This document shows, one piece after another, positions 7,058 through 13,221 of a stretch of DNA of 17,314 nucleotides (within the stretch, counting starts at the first letter, position 1; each line of letters opens with the position of its first letter). This DNA is from Candidatus Hermodarchaeota archaeon (GTDB lineage Archaea > Asgardarchaeota > Hermodarchaeia > Hermodarchaeales > Hermodarchaeaceae), in assembly GCA_016839995.1 (NCBI GenBank), contig JAEOTD010000087.1:1-17314 (forward strand), given 5' to 3'. The notes under the pieces are model-generated. The model had not been told where the DNA came from and searched no databases. It worked only from the letters and a program-made list of their open reading frames with translations. Both the position numbers and the translations under genes were made by a program.

Positions 7058-7203
7058 ATCAAAAAGAGTGAGTTCTCCACGATCATTTCAAACGTGTTTT
7101 CAAACCTGCCAATAGTGACGATGGAAATCATCCTCTCCTAGCGTTATTGAGCCTTTACAGGTGACCTAATCGAATTTCTAGATAGCCCTCATGTCCCCGC
7201 ATC

Positions 7204-7211
7204 GCTTAAAA
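7204..7211 (+). promoter_or_regulatory. Possible TATA element of the GH3 transcript
   Basis: GCTTAAAA is centred about 26 bases before 7234, which is where the inverted repeats of the proposed leader begin. That placement would give an mRNA leader of about 150 bases before the ATG at 7384. Confidence 0.4.
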
Positions 7212-7233
7212 GTCGTTGAAATCACGCAGAACG

Positions 7234-7383
7234 GTTGATGGAACGAAACTACGCGAACAACGACCTGTCTCTGACCCGGCATTGGTTCCGCTAGCGGCTT
7301 CAAGGCGAGCGTGGCGGAACAATGCCTTCCATCACGTCAACAGCAGACGTTTCGTTTACAATACAAAATGTGGAGCGAGAAAA
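7234..7383 (+). promoter_or_regulatory. Candidate structured 5' leader of the GH3 gene
   Basis: Helix A pairs TGATGGAA (7236-7243) with TTCCATCA (7327-7334). Stacked directly beside it, GGCATTG (7278-7284) pairs with CAATGCC (7320-7326) and TTCCGC (7286-7291) with GCGGAA (7314-7319), thirteen pairs with one bulged G. A competing helix B pairs AACGAAAC (7242-7249) with GTTTCGTT (7349-7356). Helices A and B share two bases and cross, so they would form a pseudoknot or alternative states. The SD (GGAG, 7372-7375) lies just downstream and unpaired. The GH3 frame is open back to 7210 through this stretch, so an N-terminal extension cannot be excluded. No known riboswitch class is recognised. Confidence 0.4.
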
Positions 7384-8961
7384 ATGATTTGGAAGCTTCT
7401 CTCAAAGGTTCTCTATCGCACAAAGGTGAAACCATTTATCAAATCGTTACAAGACCCGACAGCAGCTCAAACTCAACGTCTTCAAGAATTGCTTAGTCAT
7501 TCAGAAAATACTGTGTTTGGCAAACGGCATCAATTTTCTGAAATCAAAACTTACGAGGATTTCGTGGATAAAGTTCCCATCCATCAGTATAAGGATCTTC
7601 ACCCGTATATCAAAGAAGAGCTCAACGGGACACCCAATGTCCTCTACCCTGAACCCATTTTTGCTGTGATGGCAACCAGTGGCACCACAGGTGAACCCAA
7701 ACTAATCCCCTACACTCCCACAACATGGAAATCAGCTAATCGTTTCCAATTACTCTATTTTGCTTCAGCAGATGCCATCCGCCCGTTTCTGCAAGGAAAA
7801 CTGCTGGCAATAATGGCGCCTTCTATCTACAAACAAACAGAAAAATGGGATATCGGTTACCTTACTGGTTACGGCATGAAACATTGCAATCCCTTTCTTA
7901 GACGAAAAATCGTTCCCCATCCGGATGTCTTTGATGTCCTCGATTGGGAAGAAAAATTCCGTGAAACGATTCGCCAGGCCATTGAAAGACCCGACATCTC
8001 TGCCTGCATCGGTTTAACGTCATTTGTGATGGCGTTACTTCGACGCACGAAATACGAATCACTTGACTGGCTTGTTTCCGATTCGCAGATTTCTACAAAA
8101 GCTCGAAAACGATTGAACGCGGCGATAACTGATGAAAACGAGATTGACCTACAGGTCCTTTGGCCCAAGATGTCAGTAGTCTTTTCTTCTGGAGTGGTGA
8201 AAGAGCTCTATTCGCCAGTAATTAAGGACCTTGTTGGGGATGTGCATGTACACGAAGCCTACGCGGGAACTGAGGGAACCTACGGGTTTCAACTCTTTGA
8301 AGAACAACGTGGAGTAGTCCCCGTTGTCGACGATATAATCTTCGAATTCGTCCAATCCCAAGAAGGACCCCTATCTCCCGATGCGAATACAGTTCCTCTC
8401 TCGGATGTGAAAATCAATATTCCCTATCGAATTGTGATTACTACACCCAGTGGATTATGGCGATATGATGTGCATGATCTGGTCATGTTCACGTCACTCG
8501 ATCCCCTTAGCCTTCAATGTCTGGGTAAAAGTCAAAACACAATCAACATCAGCGGTGAAAAAGTCTCTGAAGGCGATATTAGTGCTGCCATAACGCTAGC
8601 TTGTGAAGATCAAGGTCTACTGGTTCGTGAATTTGTGGTTGCTCCCGAGGTAACCGCAGCGGGAGGGACCTACCATGTTTTCGCTGAGTTTAGCGAATCA
8701 CCAGCTAATCTAGAACTTTTCACGAATCGTTTCGACAGTCACTTGCAACAGATCAATGATCTCTATTATCATGTTCGTGCGGCACGTACGATCCTTCCTG
8801 CAGTGATTCATCCTGTGACCATGGGAACCTTCGATTTGCTTGAACGCCAACGACTGCGAGAAAACAATAAGGCAATTGGACAAACCAAAATGCCCCGCAT
8901 CACCAGTTTGGATCAAGCGCTAGAAAACTTGTTACCTGCACCTCTTCCAGTCGAAGGATAA
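7384..8961 (+). CDS. GH3-family adenylate-forming enzyme (acyl-acid amido synthetase-like)
   Basis: 525 residues, in the usual range for GH3 proteins. Family members activate a carboxylic acid with ATP and usually transfer it to an amino acid; plant enzymes conjugate auxin and jasmonate, while substrates of archaeal members are unknown. The phosphate loop is ATSGTTGEPK (97-106), the second motif YAGTE (293-297) and the third WRYDVHDLV (359-367). SGEKVSE (390-396) begins the C-terminal lid region. The N-terminal MIWKLLSKVLYRTKVKPF and SENTVFGKRHQF are typical of the family. ATG 7384 has GGAG (7372-7375) eight bases upstream; the frame stays open back to 7210, but that extension is Arg-rich, unlike the family, and overlaps inverted repeats. 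A hairpin terminator follows. Confidence 0.9.
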   Translation: MIWKLLSKVLYRTKVKPFIKSLQDPTAAQTQRLQELLSHSENTVFGKRHQFSEIKTYEDFVDKVPIHQYKDLHPYIKEELNGTPNVLYPEPIFAVMATSGTTGEPKLIPYTPTTWKSANRFQLLYFASADAIRPFLQGKLLAIMAPSIYKQTEKWDIGYLTGYGMKHCNPFLRRKIVPHPDVFDVLDWEEKFRETIRQAIERPDISACIGLTSFVMALLRRTKYESLDWLVSDSQISTKARKRLNAAITDENEIDLQVLWPKMSVVFSSGVVKELYSPVIKDLVGDVHVHEAYAGTEGTYGFQLFEEQRGVVPVVDDIIFEFVQSQEGPLSPDANTVPLSDVKINIPYRIVITTPSGLWRYDVHDLVMFTSLDPLSLQCLGKSQNTINISGEKVSEGDISAAITLACEDQGLLVREFVVAPEVTAAGGTYHVFAEFSESPANLELFTNRFDSHLQQINDLYYHVRAARTILPAVIHPVTMGTFDLLERQRLRENNKAIGQTKMPRITSLDQALENLLPAPLPVEG

Positions 8962-8970
8962 AATCAAGAC

Positions 8971-9019
8971 GCGGGAGCAAAGTCGATTTTAATCTGTGTT
9001 CCCGCATCCTATTCTTTTT
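8971..9019. terminator. Bidirectional terminator-like hairpin between convergent genes
   Basis: GCGGGAGCA (8971-8979) pairs with TGTTCCCGC (8997-9005), nine pairs including one G-T. TTTTT follows at 9015-9019 on the plus strand. It lies in the 82-base gap between the GH3 gene and the minus-strand 7-TM gene. Confidence 0.6.
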
Positions 9020-9043
9020 AATTTTCAAGATTCTCTATGTGGT

Positions 9044-9685
9044 TTAACCTGCTTTTGCGTAACCTGGTTTAATGAGTAAACCAAGAGCAAGAATGCTAAG
9101 TCCTACCAAGTCAGTTATTTCAGAAATCCAGGTTAGACCCATTGTGCTTAATGGCACTTTGAGTGCTTGTCCAATCATGGCGATGATTACGCCGATTGCC
9201 ATGACCAATCCATGAACGTCAGGGAGTCGCTTCCAATGCCAGGCGAGGATGAATGTTCCCACAAACACGAAGAACAAGGCAAACAGGAAGGGCATCACCC
9301 AGAGTCGAACAAGGTTAATTTCAGGAGCAAGCCAAATTACCGACAGAAGCACAGCAGTATAACTTACGACAATTACGACACTTAATCGCGGGCGGTCATT
9401 CAACCAAATCAACACAGTCGTAATCAGGTAGAACAGCATTGTGAAGGAAGTTATAGTGGTCCGAACCTTGAAAATAACAAGATCCGCAGGTAGGATTCCT
9501 AAATCCATTACCACATCTAAACTCTCTCCAGCCGCAGCAAAGAACATAGCGATCCCGAAAAGGAAAGGCATATCGGTCAAGAAACGGTTCTCTCCTCTCA
9601 ACCATTTGGCTAAAAGAATCGCACCGATAAAACTCATAACAAAGACTTTAGAAATCTCAATAAGCGGAAGTAGTGCATCGGACAT
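9044..9685 (-). CDS. Seven-helix integral membrane protein of unknown function
   Basis: 213 residues, nearly all hydrophobic helix: about seven membrane segments, near residues 7-28, 36-60, 72-95, 98-120, 125-150, 155-178 and 185-207. Loops are short and the C-terminus is lysine-containing and small. Acidic residues within the membrane part (Glu and Asp of AAGESLDVV in helix 2, EITD in helix 7) could be functional. There is no lysine in the last helix of the retinal-binding kind, so I do not call it a rhodopsin. ATG 9685 is preceded by GGTGA seven to eight bases upstream. It stands alone, convergent with GH3, with its own TATA-like element. I do not recognise the family. Confidence 0.75.
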   Translation of the reverse strand: MSDALLPLIEISKVFVMSFIGAILLAKWLRGENRFLTDMPFLFGIAMFFAAAGESLDVVMDLGILPADLVIFKVRTTITSFTMLFYLITTVLIWLNDRPRLSVVIVVSYTAVLLSVIWLAPEINLVRLWVMPFLFALFFVFVGTFILAWHWKRLPDVHGLVMAIGVIIAMIGQALKVPLSTMGLTWISEITDLVGLSILALGLLIKPGYAKAG

Positions 9686-9728
9686 CGAGGGTCACCAGGG
9701 GAAGATGGCGTATCAGTAATTCGTTTTT

Positions 9729-9738
9729 GCTTTTAAGC
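9729..9738 (-). promoter_or_regulatory. Possible TATA element of the 7-TM gene
   Basis: GCTTAAAAGC on the minus strand is centred about 48 bases before ATG 9685. Transcription would start near 9707, leaving a short leader with the GGTGA SD. Confidence 0.4.
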
Positions 9739-9801
9739 ATTTAAACTACTATTTTTCACTCAATGATATGCAATGGTTCCAGTGTAATTGATTAGCCGGT
9801 T

Positions 9802-10752
9802 CTACTCCTCTTTATGAAAGAGCCCCGTCTTTTCTAGTAATTCATAAATGAACTGATTGGTTTCATCAGGTGCTCGAAGCAGTGATGGGTAAAGGCCCGT
9901 AAAATATTGATGAATATGATCGAATTTATCTAGAAAGGTGTGGTTTGGGGTGACATTGCCTAGGAGCAAATCTAGTTCACGTAACCGTTTTCGGGCATGG
10001 TCAACTAGATTGTGAAGGCCAGTCCAGGTGAGATAGTCAGTTTCTCCCACAGTGACAATAGCCCGTGCAGTATCCAATAGTAGAAAGGCGAGAGCCAACT
10101 GTGAATTTGCTACTTCTGTAGGTATAGGTAGGGGCAATTCATAGAGAAGAGTTGTATGTTGATAAGCTACTCCTGTTGTGAATCCGCGATTGATTAAGAG
10201 ATGATCAGCAATGTAGATTCTGAGTCGAATGATTGTTTCAAGTAATAAAGAAAATTCTGTAGGATCTGTATCTTCAGGGTCCTGAGGAATTCGGGGATCA
10301 ACTGCATACAAGGGAGTTGTTTGAATTGGATGGCATTCAAGGTATTGTGGAATGATAATTTCAGGTGCGCTAATTGGTAGGTAATAGGGGTAATCCTCCT
10401 CAGCATGAGCATAATGTTGAGCAAATCCCATTGGAATAAAGTAATCACTATCATGACGGCTGTCGGATTGCAATGGATCAGCAATCAACACACAGGTATC
10501 TCGATTCGACCATAATGGCATCCAAGCCATATGGGGCCAAAGTGGATCCTCGTCGTCATCGAAAGGCATTGAGATTATCCGTATTCGCATATCACTGCAA
10601 AATACATCTTGAATATTCTTAATCGCAGAACGATATTTTAGCGATACATCACGATAACCTGTTGTAATAAGCATCTGGTCAAGGGCGTCATCTCGAAGGC
10701 CATATCCTTCACTGAGCCCATCTAGGGGTAACATCGTACTTGGTTCCATCAT
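9802..10752 (-). CDS. Unrecognised soluble protein, about 316 residues
   Basis: I do not recognise this protein. It has no signal peptide and no membrane segment. The N-terminal half is acidic and rich in Trp, Tyr, Pro and His (for instance FDDDEDPLWPHMAWMPLW and AEEDYPYYLPIS), with an alternating strand-like pattern. The C-terminal half, from about residue 165, looks helical (leucine-rich heptad-like stretches such as LLLETIIRLRIYIADHLL and ALAFLLLDTARAIV). Two CDS starts are possible: ATG 10752 or the TTG at 10758, both just after the predicted transcription start, so the mRNA is leaderless or nearly so. It is transcribed separately from the transporter upstream, judging by its own strong TATA element. 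Its neighbours give no clue to its function. Confidence 0.75.
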   Translation of the reverse strand: MMEPSTMLPLDGLSEGYGLRDDALDQMLITTGYRDVSLKYRSAIKNIQDVFCSDMRIRIISMPFDDDEDPLWPHMAWMPLWSNRDTCVLIADPLQSDSRHDSDYFIPMGFAQHYAHAEEDYPYYLPISAPEIIIPQYLECHPIQTTPLYAVDPRIPQDPEDTDPTEFSLLLETIIRLRIYIADHLLINRGFTTGVAYQHTTLLYELPLPIPTEVANSQLALAFLLLDTARAIVTVGETDYLTWTGLHNLVDHARKRLRELDLLLGNVTPNHTFLDKFDHIHQYFTGLYPSLLRAPDETNQFIYELLEKTGLFHKEE

Positions 10753-10779
10753 AATCAAAATTGGGCGGAATTTGAGGTT

Positions 10780-10787
10780 TTTATATA
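10780..10787 (-). promoter_or_regulatory. Strong TATA element of the 10752-9802 gene
   Basis: The minus strand reads TATATAAA followed by AAC, the best TATA box in the window. Its centre is 26 bases before about 10757, five bases before ATG 10752. That implies an almost leaderless mRNA with no room for an SD. Confidence 0.6.
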
Positions 10788-10830
10788 TCTTACGGAGGTT
10801 GACAGAAAACTAATACACACCTAGATTGTT

Positions 10831-12114
10831 TCAGACCCATTCTTTGAGGATGAGTGATGTCTCCATATCAATTACACCCTTGACTTCCTCAATCTTTCGT
10901 AATGTTTTCGCCCGAGTACTGCCTAAGGTCCGAATTTCAATGCGAATCAGATAGTCCCAATGACCAGATAGAGCCGAAACACGACGAACCCCATGAATCC
11001 GACGAAGTTCGTTCATAATATCTCCTGTTCCTGGTCGAAGTTTCACAAAGACATAGCCACGAAGGGTGGCAGTTGAGAGGGCAATTATGCCAGCTATCAC
11101 AAAAATCGTACCAGTGAGTTTTAACATCCAAGACAGGAAATCGGTGGCTGGGAGATTGAAAATTGTGGGGAAAAGAAATGCGCCTAACAAAGTTAAGGGG
11201 ATTCCGAGTACAATGGCGATTGAACCAATGCTTTGTACTACAGACATTTTACCTCGACCAAGGGCTTGAAGATAAGCAACAAGGGAGAAGAATGTTAATG
11301 CAACGGGTAGAAGAAGCCACCCCCAAATTACTGGAAGCTGAATAGCGATTAAGGCAAAAACTTCAGGAGTCATGAATGGAATCAAAAAGAGCGTCATAAT
11401 GATGTTCAGAAAAAGAAGAATCCACAACCGCAGATTCAAGGAGTCAATGGTTGTTTTCGGTCGGGTTTCTGTTCGTTTAGCTCTACTTTGAAAAAAGATA
11501 CTAAATGCGATACCGCCTGCCCACACGATTATCACAAATAGAAGGAGAAAGGGATCAAAGAAACCCCCGGGGGCTATACCAACTAAGATGACTCCAAAGG
11601 TTATGGCAATGATAGAGAGCGCTTCAATTGGACTTGGCCAATCACGAATAAGGATAAGGTCGCCAATCATCAGATAGATTAGTGAAAGACGTGAGAAGGG
11701 AATAACAGCGGATACATCACTGCTTTGTCCAGCAACGTAGTAGTAGGCAAAGGTTGCGACACCTGAAAAAATACCGGCTAGAATAATATCGAGAAGGATT
11801 TTCCGAGAGGGCAAAGTGATATGCGCAAAAGAGCGATCAATATGGGTTCCAAGACTCCTTCGACGTGCACGATTTGTGGGAATGCTTAGTACTATGAGTA
11901 GAATAAATGTGAAAAGGAGTGCTAACCATTGCTCGCTTAGAGCAAATGCTACAGATGAATGAATACTTGGGAGAAAGGAGTGGAAAAATAACTGATAGAT
12001 GAAGACATCAAAGAAGACGGAGAAAGCGTATAAAACTCCTGAAATCAGTGCCAGGAAATAGAAGAGGGTTTTTGTACGTTGGGCTCCCATGCGCCGTTCC
12101 ATAGCCGCTCGCAT
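10831..12114 (-). CDS. DMT/EamA-like transporter fused to a C-terminal Lrp/AsnC ligand-binding (RAM) domain
   Basis: 427 residues in two parts. Residues about 15-350 contain around ten membrane helices in two sets, with the polar connection near 200-220 (QSRAKRTETRPKTT). Segments such as SAVIPFSRLSLIYLMIGD and the helix-glycine pattern after IEALSIIAITFGVILVGI resemble the EamA repeat of drug/metabolite transporters. Residues 353-427 are a soluble beta-alpha-beta-beta-alpha-beta domain of the Lrp/AsnC effector-binding type: GYVFVKLRPG as first strand, GVRRVSALSGHWDYLIRIE as the central hairpin, GVIDMETSLIL as last strand. RAM domains bind amino acids and dimerise. ATG 12114 has a strong SD (GGGGGAGG) six bases upstream. 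A free RAM protein precedes it by 33 bases, implying an operon. Substrate unknown; an amino acid is inferred. Confidence 0.82.
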   Translation of the reverse strand: MRAAMERRMGAQRTKTLFYFLALISGVLYAFSVFFDVFIYQLFFHSFLPSIHSSVAFALSEQWLALLFTFILLIVLSIPTNRARRRSLGTHIDRSFAHITLPSRKILLDIILAGIFSGVATFAYYYVAGQSSDVSAVIPFSRLSLIYLMIGDLILIRDWPSPIEALSIIAITFGVILVGIAPGGFFDPFLLLFVIIVWAGGIAFSIFFQSRAKRTETRPKTTIDSLNLRLWILLFLNIIMTLFLIPFMTPEVFALIAIQLPVIWGWLLLPVALTFFSLVAYLQALGRGKMSVVQSIGSIAIVLGIPLTLLGAFLFPTIFNLPATDFLSWMLKLTGTIFVIAGIIALSTATLRGYVFVKLRPGTGDIMNELRRIHGVRRVSALSGHWDYLIRIEIRTLGSTRAKTLRKIEEVKGVIDMETSLILKEWV

Positions 12115-12147
12115 TGATTACCTCCCCCTTCAAGCATAAATCATAAG

Positions 12148-12387
12148 TCAGAATTCCTTTTCAACTACCGCGGTTGTGACACTTTCTAAACCTTGGATTT
12201 TACCAATATGGTTCACGGTTAGATCGTATAGGGTTTCCAAATCAGGTAAATTGAACCGAGCAATGATATCAAATTCACCAGTCGTTACCGTAATACTGGT
12301 TGCTTCCTGAAGCTCACGTAGAGCATCAACTACTTTCTGGATATGACCCATGAACACCTTGCACAATACATATACGGAAACTGTCAC
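12148..12387 (-). CDS. Stand-alone Lrp/AsnC ligand-binding (RAM) domain protein
   Basis: 79 residues covering one complete RAM domain and no DNA-binding helix-turn-helix. VSVYVLCKVFMG is the first strand and turn, HIQKVVDALRELQE the first helix, SITVTTGEFDIIARFNL the central hairpin with the family's G-x-(F/Y)-D signature. DLETLYDLTVNHIGKIQGLESVTTAVVE forms the second helix and last strand. Such proteins in archaea form dimers and higher rings that bind amino acids and can modulate Lrp-type regulators. Here the likely partner is the RAM domain fused to the transporter encoded 33 bases downstream. The start is GTG 12387 with GAGGT seven bases upstream. Confidence 0.85.
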   Translation of the reverse strand: MTVSVYVLCKVFMGHIQKVVDALRELQEATSITVTTGEFDIIARFNLPDLETLYDLTVNHIGKIQGLESVTTAVVEKEF

Positions 12388-12432
12388 CGCTATTACCTCG
12401 ACCTATTATTCTTGGTTCCGTCTGACTCACAG

Positions 12433-12442
12433 TGATTAAAGG
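12433..12442 (-). promoter_or_regulatory. Possible TATA element of the RAM-transporter operon
   Basis: CCTTTAATCA on the minus strand is centred about 50 bases before GTG 12387, giving a start near 12411 and a short leader with the GAGGT SD. Readthrough from the 12770-12486 gene is also possible, since the gap is only 98 bases. Confidence 0.35.
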
Positions 12443-12485
12443 CTTTCTTCTCAAGCCCAGTGATTTGACTTGGAGAACAGGCTTA

Positions 12486-12770
12486 TTAGACTCTGGCAAG
12501 ATGTTCAGTTAGAGCTTCCATTCTTGAACAGGTGTTAATAAAATCATCAAGGGCAAAGCGTTCAGTTCCAACACAGTATTTTACCTTTATTTGAGCTGAA
12601 TGAATCGCTAAAAGGAGTGATTCCCTGCACGCCATCTCAACTGGCATCCCTGCTGAAACAAATTGAGGAATCTGCTCTTCCAAACCTCTTGCTATAGACA
12701 ATGCTGGACCTCTAGCCTGTTTAGTAACATGTCGTATAACCGAAGTAATTAGCCAATGGGTTTGACTCAT
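12486..12770 (-). CDS. Small helical protein of unknown function (94 residues)
   Basis: I do not recognise this family. The sequence predicts mostly helix: HWLITSVIRHVTKQARGPALSIARGLEEQIPQF, then a Gly-Met-Pro turn, then ACRESLLLAIHSAQIKVKYCVG and a final amphipathic helix. Three cysteines are present but no metal-binding pattern. There is no signal peptide or clear membrane segment. ATG 12770 is chosen because AGGAG (12781-12785 on the minus strand) lies ten bases upstream. A longer frame reaches back to 12905, but that extension covers the palindromic promoter element and looks non-coding. It is first in a possible operon with the RAM protein and the RAM-transporter fusion, so a regulatory or accessory role is possible. 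Confidence 0.6.
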   Translation of the reverse strand: MSQTHWLITSVIRHVTKQARGPALSIARGLEEQIPQFVSAGMPVEMACRESLLLAIHSAQIKVKYCVGTERFALDDFINTCSRMEALTEHLARV

Positions 12771-12814
12771 ACTAAAAACGCTCCTGACTCTCACTCCTAT
12801 ACAAAAGGCTACAT

Positions 12815-12835
12815 AAACCAAACATATGTTGGTTT
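12815..12835. promoter_or_regulatory. Near-perfect 20-base palindrome, candidate operator
   Basis: The arms AAACCA and TGGTTT flank ACATATGT; apart from one extra A, all twenty positions are self-complementary. It lies 45-65 bases upstream of ATG 12770 and overlaps the best TATA candidate on the minus strand (GTTTATGTAG, about 12808-12817). A dimeric repressor bound here would block promoter recognition. Confidence 0.45.
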
Positions 12836-13010
12836 GCATCTTTACAAAATGGGAATGATCACCCAGGTTCAGTATTCCATAGTCTTTGTTGAAACTCATT
12901 ATCAATAATGATTGAATATGAATCCTTCAATCCTCTCATATCAAGCTTAAGGGGGGTATTTTACCAGCTTTTGCCCTTCTCTTCATTCCTTGTGAAATAA
13001 TTGAGTAAGA

Positions 13011-13053
13011 ATCAAAGTGTTCAGCGTTTTCCTTATTTCTCTGAACACTTGAT
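13011..13053. repeat. Strong hairpin in the divergent region
   Basis: AAGTGTTCAG (13015-13024) pairs perfectly with CTGAACACTT (13041-13050). Three further pairs lie outside a single bulged A (13011-13013 with 13051-13053). The loop has 16 bases. T7 at 13086-13092 follows on the plus strand. It does not sit at the end of any gene, so it may belong to an operator or a small RNA. Confidence 0.45.
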
Positions 13054-13188
13054 GATTACAACACTCTAGATTCATCTTTAAGCTGTTTTTTTGTTAGATA
13101 TTCAAAGATGCTCGCTACCAAACAGTGCAATAGCAGTGGAGTCAGTTGAGTACTAGAGCTTCGTTGAACTTGAATTGAACAGAAATCC

Positions 13189-13197
13189 TTAAAAAAA
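13189..13197 (+). promoter_or_regulatory. TATA element of the surface-protein operon
   Basis: TTAAAAAAA is preceded by a purine-rich AGAAATCC that could serve as the TFB-recognition element. Its centre is about 29 bases before ATG 13222 but only about 11 before ATG 13204, which favours a leaderless start at 13222. Confidence 0.45.
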
Positions 13198-13221
13198 CTT
13201 CAAATGCTGCCTGCAGCTGTT

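Larger units (their letters stand above)
6712..7233. other. Long non-coding stretch with hairpins, T-run and G-run cluster
   Basis: No convincing gene longer than about 20 codons is seen. It holds a multi-part hairpin (6719-6773), seven T at 6837-6843, a G-run cluster (6844-6856), a 5-bp GAGAG/CTCTC hairpin near 6937-6950, and a two-stage inverted repeat (7022-7057). A 16-codon frame (6915-6965) has GGAG seven bases ahead. I found no tRNA, RNase P or SRP RNA signature. Confidence 0.6.
12910..13203. other. Divergent intergenic region with inverted repeats and a T-run
   Basis: No gene is seen. GATTGAA (12910-12916) and TTCAATC (12926-12932) form a perfect 7-bp inverted repeat. A stronger hairpin lies at 13011-13053, T7 at 13086-13092, and the TATA element of the following operon at 13189-13197. 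Confidence 0.5.

Noticed and set aside
7216..7383. GH3 coding region starting at TTG 7216
   Set aside because: The added 56 residues are Arg-rich and unlike GH3 N-termini, the region holds strong inverted repeats, and ATG 7384 has a well-spaced GGAG. Kept only as an alternative.
6712..7383. tRNA, RNase P RNA or SRP RNA in the long gap
   Set aside because: I found no T-arm consensus with an acceptor stem, no GAGGAAAGTC-like core and no SRP loop signature.
9044..9685. Microbial rhodopsin
   Set aside because: Seven helices are present, but the last one has no retinal-binding lysine in its middle and no rhodopsin motifs are seen.
12771..12905. Longer N-terminus for the 94-residue protein
   Set aside because: The extension would run through the palindromic element and the SD, and its composition looks non-coding.
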